Shown: positions 32,363 through 43,396 of the stretch, one piece after another
Position numbering within the stretch: the stretch's first letter is position 1
Layout of the letters: each line of letters opens with the position of its first letter
Translations under genes and position numbers: made by a program
NCBI GenBank assembly: GCA_032690845.1
Contig: CM064426.1
Span: 41,968,101 to 42,032,100, forward strand
Source of the DNA: Eleusine coracana subsp. coracana
Taxonomy: Eukaryota; Streptophyta; Magnoliopsida; Poales; Poaceae
Length of the DNA: 64,000 bases
Direction of reading: 5' to 3'
Notes under the pieces: generated by a model
The model's database searches: none
What the model was told of the DNA's origin: nothing
What the model saw: the letters and a program-made list of their open reading frames with translations, nothing else

Positions 32363-33861
32363 GAACAACTACAAATATATGCAAATATGGGGTTAATTGT
32401 TAGTCCAAACCACCAAATTAAGACACAAAACATCCCTTTTTGGTAGATAAAATAGTCATCTACAAACCACCAACAGTTCCCCACACTCAAATCATTGCTA
32501 GTTCTCGAGCAATACAAAATCAAATATGTAACAAGAATCTTCACACCATCTCTCATGCAATCAATCTCAATCATCATTTTTACTCGTTATCCCACCACAA
32601 AGATTTTCTCTCATCTCCTTTTAACCAATCGGCATATCATACTTAAACTTAATCAAATCACCACAAAACCTTTACGAAAACAATTTTAGTTCTCCTCAAC
32701 TCATCTTTAGCATCAAACATCAAGCATTCGGTCCTCTCTAGATCTCCCAAGTGTATTTCCTTCCCTCTCCTATCTAATCAAGGATTGTATGTGGATGTTG
32801 GAGGGCTATATAACTCAATTAAACCATAAGATTAACCAAGTCAACAATGTGCTCAATCATGCCCACTAAGAAAGAATTTTCTTGGAAAAGAACTTTAATG
32901 GAGAAGAGGAATATAGAAGATCTAAAGAAAAGAAAGAAAATTTTTTCAATGAGAATGATGGTAAAGAATTAGAAATAATCAGAAAGCTGCTTTCTTCGAT
33001 GACCTTATTGCCTCTCAGGGAATACATTTTTTCTTTATCTCCCTTTTTTCATATTTTTTTCTTTCTCTTTTTTCAACAGCGCCAATCAGCGCAACACTGT
33101 GCCGGTCGGAACTGTCTATATATTTGTTCTTTTTCTTTCACTCTTTTTCTATTCCTGATATAATCAGCAACTTTTGTCTTGTATCAGCAGCGGAAGTTTT
33201 CTGAATTCCCTTTTATTGAGAATATAGGTTGCATCAAGAAGGAGGGAGAAACAAAGATGCATGGTTTCCATGATAGCAAGGAATTTAAATGGATAAAAAT
33301 GGCTAGAAATATAGAGATAAACCAATAGATCATCCTTTCCTAACTTGGTCAAAATCATGAGCAAAAAGTTGATAAAGTTACTTATAATCCAATTACTTCA
33401 AATGTGTAGCTTACTCTCATTCACTGGACTATGTAGGCATATTTAGACCTTGCTTTTGCTTTAGCTTATCATGAGTCAAAAGAAATTTTCACAAATACAA
33501 AGCTCAAAAGTTAAGTGGTAACCAACTAAATCAAGTAATCAACCAATCAATCATAAAAAATACAAGACAAATAGTATGGAGCACTTTCAATTTGACAATC
33601 GACACTAACTTTATTAAAGATAGTGCAATAATTCAAAATACATAAAAGACCTTGAAACAACTCTCAACATAACTCATGACTCTCTTAAGCACACACACAA
33701 ACTTAAATAAACACTCATAAGAAAAACAAACGAGAAACTCATAAGAAAAACAAATGAGAAACTAGACTCAAAAACACTTAATAACTATGACTAATGGCAA
33801 AGCCCTTCACCCACACTCAAAATTTGCAATGTCCTCATTGCAAGAGAAGAAACTCAACACA
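32363..33861. other. Element B non-coding region before the 3' LTR
   Basis: AT-rich, with no supported gene. One copy of the B palindrome lies at 33079-33092. I could not identify a clear polypurine tract next to the LTR. Confidence 0.55.
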
Positions 33862-35270
33862 CTAATCATGCAGACCATGCCTGTTCAAGACTCGAAAAAT
33901 ACGTCTTATGTTCCTTATGAGAAAAGTGTAGTCCGCTTCATTCATCTCAATTGTATCCGGGATTCTGCGATCCACATCCCTTTGATGCCTAAAAGCACGA
34001 TCTCTATCTAGATATAGGCGCTCAATGTTTCTTCGGCAGACAGGACAGCAAGCAGGCGGTTGCAGGGTATGATTTTCAATGCTGTAAGGGGAGGCACTGT
34101 TTAAACTCCTCTGAGCTGATCGGCGCAAAGGTTGAGTCGATTGGCGCGGTGGTGTTCTTCCACCATTGCGACTTCCTCCACCTCCCACTGTATTACCATT
34201 AACTCCCGTTGAAGTTCCTGCTGCCCTGTCATTACTCTATTCTTCATGTGTTCCCCAATTTTCAAACTTAGGACTACCAAAGCTTCTTCGCATATCAACA
34301 TCATCACTAAAATCTCTAGACACACTAGGATTACCACTCACCAAAGTTTCCAAATAGTATGATGGATCAAAGTCGCTATCCCATTTAGAATACTTTTGAA
34401 TTGGCTTACCCGATAGTCTAGTAGATCTATGAACCTCTGGTGTAATCTTACACTTCTTTGCAGCAGGCTCTTTATCGTCAATTGGCAAAGCCATCAGATC
34501 CATAAATTCATCCATCTTCAAGTCGCGCCGATCGGCTTCAGTGTCACGCCGATCGGCGCAGCTGGCAGCTTCCTTCATATACTCTGCTAACTGCTCTAGA
34601 TTACGCTAACGGATCACCGTATTCTGCTACCTTTATAAAATCTTATCGTTAATCTCCTTAGGTGTCCTCCCTCCAGAAACTGCGCAATAGCCATCATCAT
34701 ATAATACATCTCTAGGTATGAAATTTGGATCTTCCGCCAATTCGAGTTCAACCTTGTGTTGAAGATCTTTAGCACAAAAGAAACACTTGCAACCCTCAAT
34801 ACAACTGTCCTTATGAATCTTATTTTATTGAAAACTTTCCCAATCGGTAAGAACCCTGGGAAAGGATTCATCCCTTTTAGCTTGAAGATCCTTTTCTGTA
34901 TCCTGCTCGTACATGCCTTCTTCAGCTTCCTCTCGCAGCTTGTGTTCATACTTGGCAGCAATGTCATGTTCACTATAAAGTTGAGTTCATACTCGTACAT
35001 GGATTGTGAGAGAGCTCTCCTCATCTAGCTCTTCCTTCTCTTGCTCAGTCAATGATCTTTCAAAAAATAGGAAATCCTCATATTACAAGGGCTTAGCAAG
35101 ATCAACAAGACTTTCCATGGTATACCTTTGAGAAACAGCTTCACTTTTAATAGGCGCTACAGATTTTCCTTTCTGCACCAATACTCTCTTCATCATATGC
35201 CAAAGTTCATTGTCCATCTTCACCTTGTCGGTGTTCCACACGTCAGCTTCGCTTTTCTTCATGAATTTCT
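33862..35270 (-). pseudogene. Element B downstream ORF region (env position), decayed
   Basis: Three coding-like pieces lie between the integrase end and the 3' LTR. About 35030-34620 reads KYEHKLREEAEEGMYEQDTE, then a Cys cluster, CIEGCKCFFCAKDLQHK, then YDDGYCAVSGGRTPKEINDK. 34578-34237 has CADRRDTEADRRD and PEVHRSTRLSGKPIQKY. 34188-33862 has PPACCPVCRRNIERLYLDRD. Frames and stops separate them. Athila elements are known for an ORF here, sometimes called env-like; I see no signal peptide or membrane span. Confidence 0.55.
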
Positions 35271-35431
35271 TCTGTAGGTTTCACCAGACGAGAGGATCAT
35301 CTGGTGTTGGTGTCAGCAATGCGCCGATTGGTGCGGTACACTAAATTACTGAATCAGAAACAGAAAATAATGGAAATCAAAACACATACAGAGCTTTTGT
35401 TTTATGTCATTAAGTTCGAACACACGGGGCA

Positions 35432-36737
35432 CTAAGCAGTGAAATACACATCAAAAGATTTTAATTCAAATGTGTCGGGTTCTAGATATACCTTTAGACG
35501 TTGTCCATTCACCGTGTACTTGTTTCTCTTGCCATCCATTATGATTACAGCTCCCGAAGGTAACATCATATTCACAAGATAAGGTCCCTCCCATTTGCTT
35601 TGCAGTTTGCCTTTACCAAATAATCTGAATCAAAAATTAAATAGGAGCACCCGATCTCATTTCCTTGAATTCCTTCTTCAAAAGCTTCTTATTATACCAC
35701 TTCTTTGTCTTCTCTTTGTATATGGTCGTATTTTCATATGCATGCAATCGCATCTCTTCCAATTCGCTTATTTGTATCTTTCTTTTCACGCCGGTGGCAT
35801 CAAGATCCAAATTCATTTCCTTTATAGCCCAATAAGCCTTATGTTCCAATTCCACCGGTAGGTGACATGATTTCCCATAGACAAATTGATATGGTATCAT
35901 ACCAATTGGTGTCTTGAATGCCATCCTATATGCCCATAACGCTCCATTAAGCTTCGTGGCCTAATCTTTTCCTTCCTTAACAATCTTCTGTAGAATTCCC
36001 TTCAATTGCTTATTTGACGTTTCTGCTTGTCCATTTGTCTCGGGATGGTAGGCTATTCCAATTCTATGTTCAACTACAGATTTAGTTAAAAACCTAGTAA
36101 ATTCTCCTCTTGTAAAATGGGATCCTCCATCTGTAATTATTATCCTTGGTACTCCATACCTAGGATATATCTGCTCCTGAAGTATACTCCTTGATTCTCT
36201 TGTAGTATTGGCCTTGCATGCTATTGCTTCGACCCACTTGGAGACATAATCAACGGCGACCAATATGTACCCGAAACCATGAGAATTCACAAAGGGTCCC
36301 ATAAAATCCATACCCCAAACATCAAAGATGTCGACTTGAAGATTGTACTTAAGAGGCATTGCATTCATACTGTTAACATTCCCTATTCATTGGCATTGAG
36401 CACATATTGCAACATACCTTTTTGCATCTTCATACATAGTAGGCCAATAGAATCCACTTGCCCATACCTTTGCATGTGTTCTAAGGTAGCCATAATGCCC
36501 CCCATAATCCAAAGAATGACACTTTGCTAAAATGCTCGCTCTTTCTTCTCTGGGTACACATCTTCGTACTGCTCCATCCTCGCAATACCTATACATGTAT
36601 GGACCAGCCCATATAAATTTTCTCATTTCACTCTTAACTTTTTTCCTCGTGTTCTTGTTCATCATATCTATTTGTCCCTTGAAACCTTTGATAATATCCA
36701 TTATCCAATTCTCTCTACGATCAAATGCGGCAAACAA
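35432..36737 (-). pseudogene. Element B integrase
   Basis: A zinc-binding HHCC region (HSLDYGGHYGYLRTH, then CAQC) is followed by a stop near 36387. The core then has WGMDFMGPF, IITDGGSHF and NGQAETSNKQLKG, so D, D and E are all kept. A stop lies at 35961. A C-terminal part (GMIPYQFVYGKSCHLPVELE, then KWEGPYLVNMMLPSGAV) ends at a TAG stop at 35434-35432. No chromodomain is seen, as expected for Athila. Confidence 0.9.
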
Positions 36738-36869
36738 CTACTCTTGTTGCATTTCATCTATTATTGGCTCAGTAGATGATGATTCAAGACGAGATAAATG
36801 ATCTACAACATAATTTTCTACTCCTTTCTTATCTCTTATCTCCAAATCAAATTCTTGCAGCATCAATAC

Positions 36870-38066
36870 CTATTGCATTAACCGAGGCTTAGACTCCTTC
36901 TTCGAAACCAAGTATCTTATAACAGCATGATCAGTATATACAATCACCTTAGAATTTAGAATGTAGGATCTAAACTTCTTAAAAGCAAATATAATAGCTA
37001 ACATCTCTTTCTCAGTTGTTGTATAATTGATCTGCGCCTCATTTAAAGTTTTGCTAGCATAATAAATAGCATGCACTTTACCTTCCTTCCATTGTCCAAG
37101 AACAGCTCCAACTGCATAGTCACTTGCATCACACATAATTTCAAAAGGTAAACTCCAATCAGGTGGCTGCATAATGGGTGTAGAGCGTAGAGCTTCCTTT
37201 AATCTTTTGAAGGCAAAGAGTCTTTCATCGTTCATGACAAATTCTGTATCTTGCTTCAACAATTGTGTCAGGGACTTAGCAATCTTCGAATAATTCTTAA
37301 CAAATCTGCGATAGAAGTTGGCATGTCCAAGAAAACTCCTCAAAGTTGTAAGATCAGTAGGGGGAGTTAATTTCTTAACTATAGATACCTTTGCTTTATC
37401 AACCTCTATCCCTCTATTAGATATGACATGACCAAGTACTATCCCTTCTGTTACCATGAAGTGACACTTTTCCTAGTTAAGAACTAAGTCGCATTCAACA
37501 CACCTTTTCAAAACCTTCTCCAAATTCTCCAAAAAAATATCAAAATCAGCACCATGCACGAAGAAGGCATCCATAAATACCTCCATATTATCTTCTATGA
37601 ATTCAGCGAATATTGCATTCATGCATCTTTGAAATGTGGTGGGCGCATTGCAAAGACCAAATGGCATCCTTCTATATGCATATGTCCCAAAAGGGCAAGT
37701 AAAAGTAGTTTTCTGCTGATCTTCTGGTCTTACCAGTATTTGAAAGAAACCACTATATCCATCCAAATAACAAAAGTACGAATTCTTTGCTAACCTTTCA
37801 AGCATCTCATCAATGAACGGAAGAGGATAATGATCTTTCTTCGTCACCTTGTTCAAACTTTTGTAATCTATGCATATTCTCCATCCAGTTATAGTCCTTT
37901 GAGGGATCAACTCATTGTTCTCATTAGGCACTACTGTCAATCGTCCTTTCTTGGGCACATAATGTACTGGACTAACCCATTGACTATCAGCAACAGGGTA
38001 GATCATACCTGCATTAAGCAGCTTCAAAATCTCATTTTTAACCACAGGCTTCATTGATTCCTTCAA
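36870..38066 (-). pseudogene. Element B reverse transcriptase and RNase H
   Basis: RT starts near 38066 (EILKLLNAGMIYPVADSQWV) and has FCYLDGYSGFFQ, with the first catalytic Asp, and RRMPFGLCNAPTTFQRCM. The usual FMDDF box reads EVFMDAFFVHG, so the second catalytic Asp is Ala. One TAG stop (37473-37475) follows CDLVLN. The frame continues with FYRRFVKNYSKIAKSL and the RNase H blocks FEIMCDASDYAVGAVLG and TEKEMLAIIFAFKKFR. It is catalytically dead by sequence. Confidence 0.92.
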
Positions 38067-38236
38067 CCTTCACATCCCTTCAACCACTGGTTTAGCATTC
38101 TCCTCCAAGTTAATCTTGTGGGTGCAAAATGCGGGGTTGATTCCCTTGATGTCATCCAATGTGTAACCAATGGCTTTCTTATACCTTTTGACCATAGCAA
38201 GCAGCTTCTCTGTTTCTTCTTTTGTTAGGGCGTTGT

Positions 38237-38545
38237 TCACAATAACTGGATATGTTCTATTCTTCCCCAGATATTCATAGCATAGCTCCTTTGAAGTTCC
38301 TTCTGTTCCACTTCTGGCGCTTCATCTAGATCTAGCTTCCCGAGAGGTTCAAAATCAGGATTTCCCTGGTTGAGCCGATCAGCGCAAGCATCGCGCCGAT
38401 CGGTGGGATTTTCCTGGTTGAGCCGATTGGCGCAAGCATCACGCCGATCAGTGCTGGCAGTATGCTTGTCAGTTCCGTGCAGAATGTTGTCCAGTGGGTC
38501 TCCAATATCCATCCCTATCTTCTCATCTTCTTCTGGGTAGAATTC
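38237..38545 (-). pseudogene. Element B protease-RT linker with DNA palindromes in its coding sequence
   Basis: Encodes a repeated peptide, TDRRDACADRLNQ, written by GCCGATCGGCGC-type palindromes (38371-38460). It is acidic and low-complexity, with no domain. Confidence 0.6.
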
Positions 38546-39079
38546 CTAATAGTAAGAAGGGTCTTGATGAGACGGATCATGAAATTGAAATTGCACTTCT
38601 TCCTCTTCTAGGTGTAGCGTAATTTGACCTTTCCCAGCATCTAGAATAGCTTGTACTAATCTTAAGAATCGCCTTTCCAGAATGATATCTTCAACCCTAG
38701 TTTCTTTATTGTCTATAACGAAGAAATCTACCGGTATTGTTTTCGAGCTGATTTCAATTTCAACATTTTTGATCACTCCTAGTGGCTTGGTCTTCCCTCC
38801 ATCTGCCATAATGAGCTCAAGTTCAGTCTCCATCAGCCACTGTTGAGTTCCATAAGGCATGCTCATGAATGCATCATAAGTCATCAAGCTGACACGGGAA
38901 CCAAAGTCACACAAGGCTTTAAGAAATTTCTTCCCTGATATCTCACATGTTATGTACGGTTCTTCTTCTTCCTCTTCAGTGAGACCTACATCATACACAC
39001 CACATAATCCTTCGTAGGAAGATAGCTCAAAGCAACTGTCTAGCAATTCGCTTGTTTCACCTCCGTTCCATCAAGCTCT
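38546..39079 (-). pseudogene. Element B protease
   Basis: Reads PYITCEISGKKFLKALCDFG, then SRVSLMTYDAFMSM, and later EISSKTIPVDFFVIDNKETR. The catalytic region reads CDFGSRVSLM where gypsy proteases have D, S/T or L, G and then A or S, so Asp and Gly are visible. The upstream half lies across A2 at 49263. It would cleave the Gag-Pol polyprotein. Confidence 0.75.
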
Positions 39080-39084
39080 ATATC

Positions 39085-40841
39085 TGAAAAACCATGTGGA
39101 TATGTGCCATGGTTTGCAATACATGTGATGAGTAATTGACTTGAGCGGATTTGGTGTTTGAGTTGAAATGCGGGAATCTAGGGACTGCATGTGTTTGCAT
39201 ATCATGGTTATGACAAATCATAGTTGGTGGAGGAATTGGTGATATTGCAAGAGATGAGAAATGTGTTTGCTTGTCTCATGAAGTGTAGGTCACTGGAGTC
39301 GACTTGGCGGTTAACAGCGAGAGGATCGGGCACAAGTAGGGGACTTGGGGCCAGACGATCGGGATGCCGGGCGAAGTCAAGGGTGATCCACACTATACAC
39401 GTGGAGAGGCAAGAAGCACGAACGGTTTCGTGGTTGAGCTTCAAAACCGTGGTGGTGATGAAGATGGCGTGTTGATCAAGTCAAGGTGAATGGGATGCCA
39501 GTGCAAGTGACAAGGGGGCCCGATGGACAGGGACTGGGAGATACTTGCCGGTGGTCAGGATCGCGGGACAAGGTGACACGCGTCGACATTGAGAAGTCAC
39601 GCTTTGAGAAGCGTGCAAGGTGGTTTCCCGGTTTGGGCCTTAAAACCGATGGTGGTGATTGGAGGTGCACGTGGCACCATCGCGGAGCTTGCGTCATGGG
39701 CAAGCAAAGTTGTGAAGGGCTTGATGGCATTTGAGCAATGAAGAAAAAGATGGACAGTTATGCCCCCGGTGGTAAGTGGGTGTGTTATGTAGGTCAAGGG
39801 TAGAGTGGTTATGTGAACAATAGACCCTAGGCCTATATGAGGAGAGGTGTGGCTAGTGGGAGAGGTTCCTCTCTTCCCATTAGCCTTGTGTTAGGTGTTC
39901 TATTCAAAGTGCTAGGAGAGGACTTCATGTTTTAGAGGAGAGAAGAGGGTGTGTGAGAGACATCTCTTGCTCTTCCAAATAGTGGGAGGAAGAGGTGGGC
40001 TTCCTAGCCTTGTAGCCATGGATCTTGTAAGCACCTTTCTATGACATGAGAAGCATTTTCATGCTCAAGATTTCCCTCTTCCCTTGAATCCCGAAATTCC
40101 CTTTTTCCTATTTTCGGAGCTATTTTCGTGGTGATTTTTGATCTTATTTTTGGACGAGTTTTTGGCTCAGATTTCTTGAGAAACTTGTTGCTAGGATGAG
40201 CTAGAACAATCCTCTATGGATCCTTGATCGAATCAATAGCTCTAGCACCTTCGATTTGAAGGATTTCTCAAGTTTCCCCTTTTTGGTGTTCTTGGCACAA
40301 GATCTGAAATTCATGATGATTCCTTGTGTTTTTGGAGTGGATCTCTTTAAAGGAGGGTAGTGATGTATTGAGGATGATCTGGTCCAAATTTCGTGATTTT
40401 TGGAGTTCGTGTGATAGGGTTTTGACGATTTTCTTTCCCGAACGGAGCTGTTGTTTTGACCATGACGGAACTTCTGTGACCATGATGGAATTTTCGTCAA
40501 GAACCACAGAACTTCCGTGAGTGACAGTTCTCTCGTCGCCCGGAACTTCCGTGAATGACGAAACTTCCATCGGAGACCACGGAACTTCCGTTAGGCTCTG
40601 CTTTGTGATCTCTCGGATCATTCTTGTTTCCTGTTTTGTTCCTCTTGTGCTTCTGGTATGTGTTCTTTTGGTTTGAGTCATTCCTAGGGTTAGCACATCA
40701 CAAGTTGGTGTGTGTAATCTTGGTAACTTGGTTAGAGGTTGGTTTGGGTTGTAGTTGGGACATAGGCCAAGTTCTGGAGAAGAATTTTAAGTGGCTCCCA
40801 TTCACCCCCCTCCCCCCTTTGGTCACCTTCTCGGTACTTCA
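39085..40841 (+). repeat. Element A2 5' LTR (1757 bp)
   Basis: Starts TGAAAAACCATG (TGAG mutated to TGAA) and ends TACTTCA before the primer binding site. The TATA region at 39829-39840 reads CCTATATGAGG, one change from the other copies. A palindromic ACGGAACTTCCGT array lies at 40460-40595 and a C run near 40806. Confidence 0.93.
40460..40595 (+). repeat. ACGGAACTTCCGT palindrome array, A2 5' LTR
   Basis: About seven degenerate copies, irregularly spaced, alternating in orientation. The equivalents are at 48865-49010, 52931-53110 and 61335-61510. Confidence 0.85.
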
Positions 40842-40843
40842 AT

Positions 40844-40855
40844 TGGTATCAGAGC
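40844..40855 (+). other. Primer binding site, element A2
   Basis: TGGTATCAGAGC, two bases after the LTR, complementary to initiator tRNA-Met. Confidence 0.93.
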
Positions 40856-40904
40856 CGGTTTGATCACAAGTTGACCTTCATTGGCTTTGTTATCCAAAGG
40901 CGAC

Positions 40905-43318
40905 ATAGAGAAGCGTGCTGTTAAGCTATGGATGTTCGATGGAGAGGACTTCTCCTACTAGAAGTCGCAGACCAAGGTGTATCTGCTGAGTCAAGGACGT
41001 GCAATTTGGGAGATTGTTGAGCAGGAGTATGCTACACTACAGGACCTGAACACCGCATCTGTAGGTGAGTTAGTCTGGTATGAGAACAACTCCAAAGCTG
41101 TCAATATTCTACTCTTTGCACTTGGTAGGAGTGAATATGATAGGGTTGCACACCTTGACACTGCTCATGCTATATGGGTTAAGCTCTGCATGTACCATGA
41201 GGGTACCAATCAAGTCAAGTCTATGTGTAAGGATTCTTACAATAGATAGTACCAAACCTTTGCACAAAAACCTGGTGAGTCACAAGATGACACCTTTCGT
41301 AGGTTTGAGGTAATTGTGTGCAACTTGCGGGCTTGTGGTAACCTTGTGTACAATGATAATGATAGAGCTAAACAACTGTTGTACTCACTTGATAAAAATG
41401 TTTGGGGAGTTAAAATTGCTGCTCTAGAAGAATCTGCTAAATTCAATACCTTGAACTATGAGTAACTGTATAACAAGCTGAAATCTCATGAACTGTCTAG
41501 GAAATCTCGTCCTAATCTTGCTATTCTAGTTCTAGCATGACTTTGCTTTCTAGTTCTCAGAAGGGTGATCATAGTTGTGCTTCTTATGGAACTAACCCCT
41601 CACTTGACAAGTCTTCTTTGGAGTTTGCTTTGTCTTCTCTTGTTGCAGCTTCCGATGAACAGATGGAGTACATTCCTGATGAGTAGTTGTCCTTGCTCAC
41701 AAGGAAGTTCAGGAAGTTCTACAACAACCGGAAGGAGAGAAGAGGAGGTGGTTCAAGAACCTGCTTCGAGTGCAATGACCCGAGACACTTCATTGCTGAC
41801 TGTCCCAAGAAGAAGAAGAACGCTGGATACCGTGACAACAACACTGAAGACTTCAAGCAGAAGAAGAACCGCTTCTGCAAGAAGGGCAAGAACTCCATGA
41901 AGTTCACCAAGGCCATTGCACGTGCCTGCATTGCCGTCTTGAGCGATGTCGACCTCACACCAAGCGATGGCCTTTCAAGCTCGAAGGAGGAGGTTGAGAA
42001 GCCATGAGTCAAGAGGAAGAATGACTTCACCGAGCTTTGCTTCATGGCAATGAACGACCACGACACCGACTCTGGATCCGACTCCGACACAAGCGAGGTG
42101 CCTCCCACTCTTGATGAGCTCTCTTATGAACTTGATCATTTGAGCGATGTTCTACTCTTGTAAGATGATAAGCTTTGCAGTGCTGTTCGTGAGAGTAGAG
42201 AGCTTAAGTCTAAGTTGGAGAGTGCTAATTTTGATATTGCTTTGCTTAGGTCTAAGCTTGCTTGTGTTGTACGGCTGCTGAGTGTGAGTCTTGTCAAGTT
42301 GTGATGAGTGATCTTGCACAGAGGGAGAGTGTGCATGCTCAAGTTGCCAGTCAGCTTGAGAGTGCCCTCAAGGAGCTTGATGAGTTCAAAGCTAGACCAA
42401 CTCTTTTAGGTGCATGTCAGAAGTGCCCCAAGCTCACAGATGAGTTGGAAGCTCAGTCCCTCAAAGTCAAAGAGCTTGAGTCCAAGTTGCTTCATGAGAC
42501 TCGCTCGAAAGTTCTCCCACATCAATGTGAAGTGTGTGTCACCCTCAAGGACATGCTAGTAATCACTAGGGAGGAAAACAATGTCCTAGTTCAGGAAAAT
42601 GACTATCTTATTTCTAGGCTCTAGAGAACCCTAGTGAGTGAAGAAAAGATTGAGTGATTTGGCAAGAGTGAAAGAGAGTGCTTCTAGGTCAACCTATAAC
42701 TTGGGCTTGGTATTTGAGAGGTGCGACAAGGGGAGTGAGAATGTGGGTAAGTTTGTTCCTAGCTCTAGCTACAAGGATGAGGAAAACATCATCAAACCGA
42801 CTGACACATACTATCCACCCAATCCAAAACCCTCCTTCAATCCGAAGCAAACAGAGAAGCTAAAACCCAAGCCTGCCATGCAAACCAGGCCTAATTCTAA
42901 GGGTGTCTACATTTGCATGTTTGGTGGTCGCAAGGGCCACTTGGTTGATTTCTGTTATAGGCGTAAGAGGATTGAGAGGAAGCAAGCTGAGTTGACTAGA
43001 GATGCTTTTTATGATGATTTTGTTGACTTTTAGCCTCGCTCTTTTTCTCGTGCCTGTCATGGATAGGGTCATCCCTCATATGGCTTTGATTCATGAAACA
43101 TAGGCTTTGCGCAGCAGCGCTTTGGTGCCCCATGTTATCCCTATCGTGGTGAGCGTCATTCGCGTGGATTTGGCTTTCACACTGATGATTTCTATCCTCA
43201 CAACACAAGGTTTGAGTCGAGACACTTTGACATGCCACATTTTCCCCATTGTGGTTCTCGTCCTATGCGTTCGAATGATAATGTGCAAAGAACTGTGATA
43301 ACTACTACCGGTCGTATG
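40905..43318 (+). pseudogene. Element A2 gag
   Basis: The start codon equivalent is ATA (40905-40907) where the other copies have ATG. The N-terminal Gag core has LGRSEYDRVAHLDTAHAIW. Stops occur near 40960, 41247, 41462, 41684 and 42007. The first zinc knuckle is CFECNDPRHFIADC, and a Glu/Lys-rich coiled-coil region follows (LAQRESVHAQVASQLESALK). The second knuckle reads CMFGGRKGHLVDFC, with one Cys lost. The basic tail ends TTTGRM at 43318, before the candidate intron. Confidence 0.9.
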
Positions 43319-43396
43319 GTTAAGTACTAGATTGCCAAATCTCTTTTGACTAACCCCAGCACTGAGCCATTGACTTTTCCTTCTTGTTCTTTATAG
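43319..43396 (+). other. Candidate gag-pol intron, element A2 (78 nt)
   Basis: Starts GTTAAGTAC and ends after a pyrimidine stretch at TTCTTTATAG. Two in-frame TAG codons lie inside. Removal joins GRM to AAGGGLENKW in frame. Confidence 0.45.

Noticed and set aside
32882..33163. 93-codon plus-strand frame in element B's 3' region
   Set aside because: Phe/Ser-rich translation of pyrimidine runs, with no conservation evidence.
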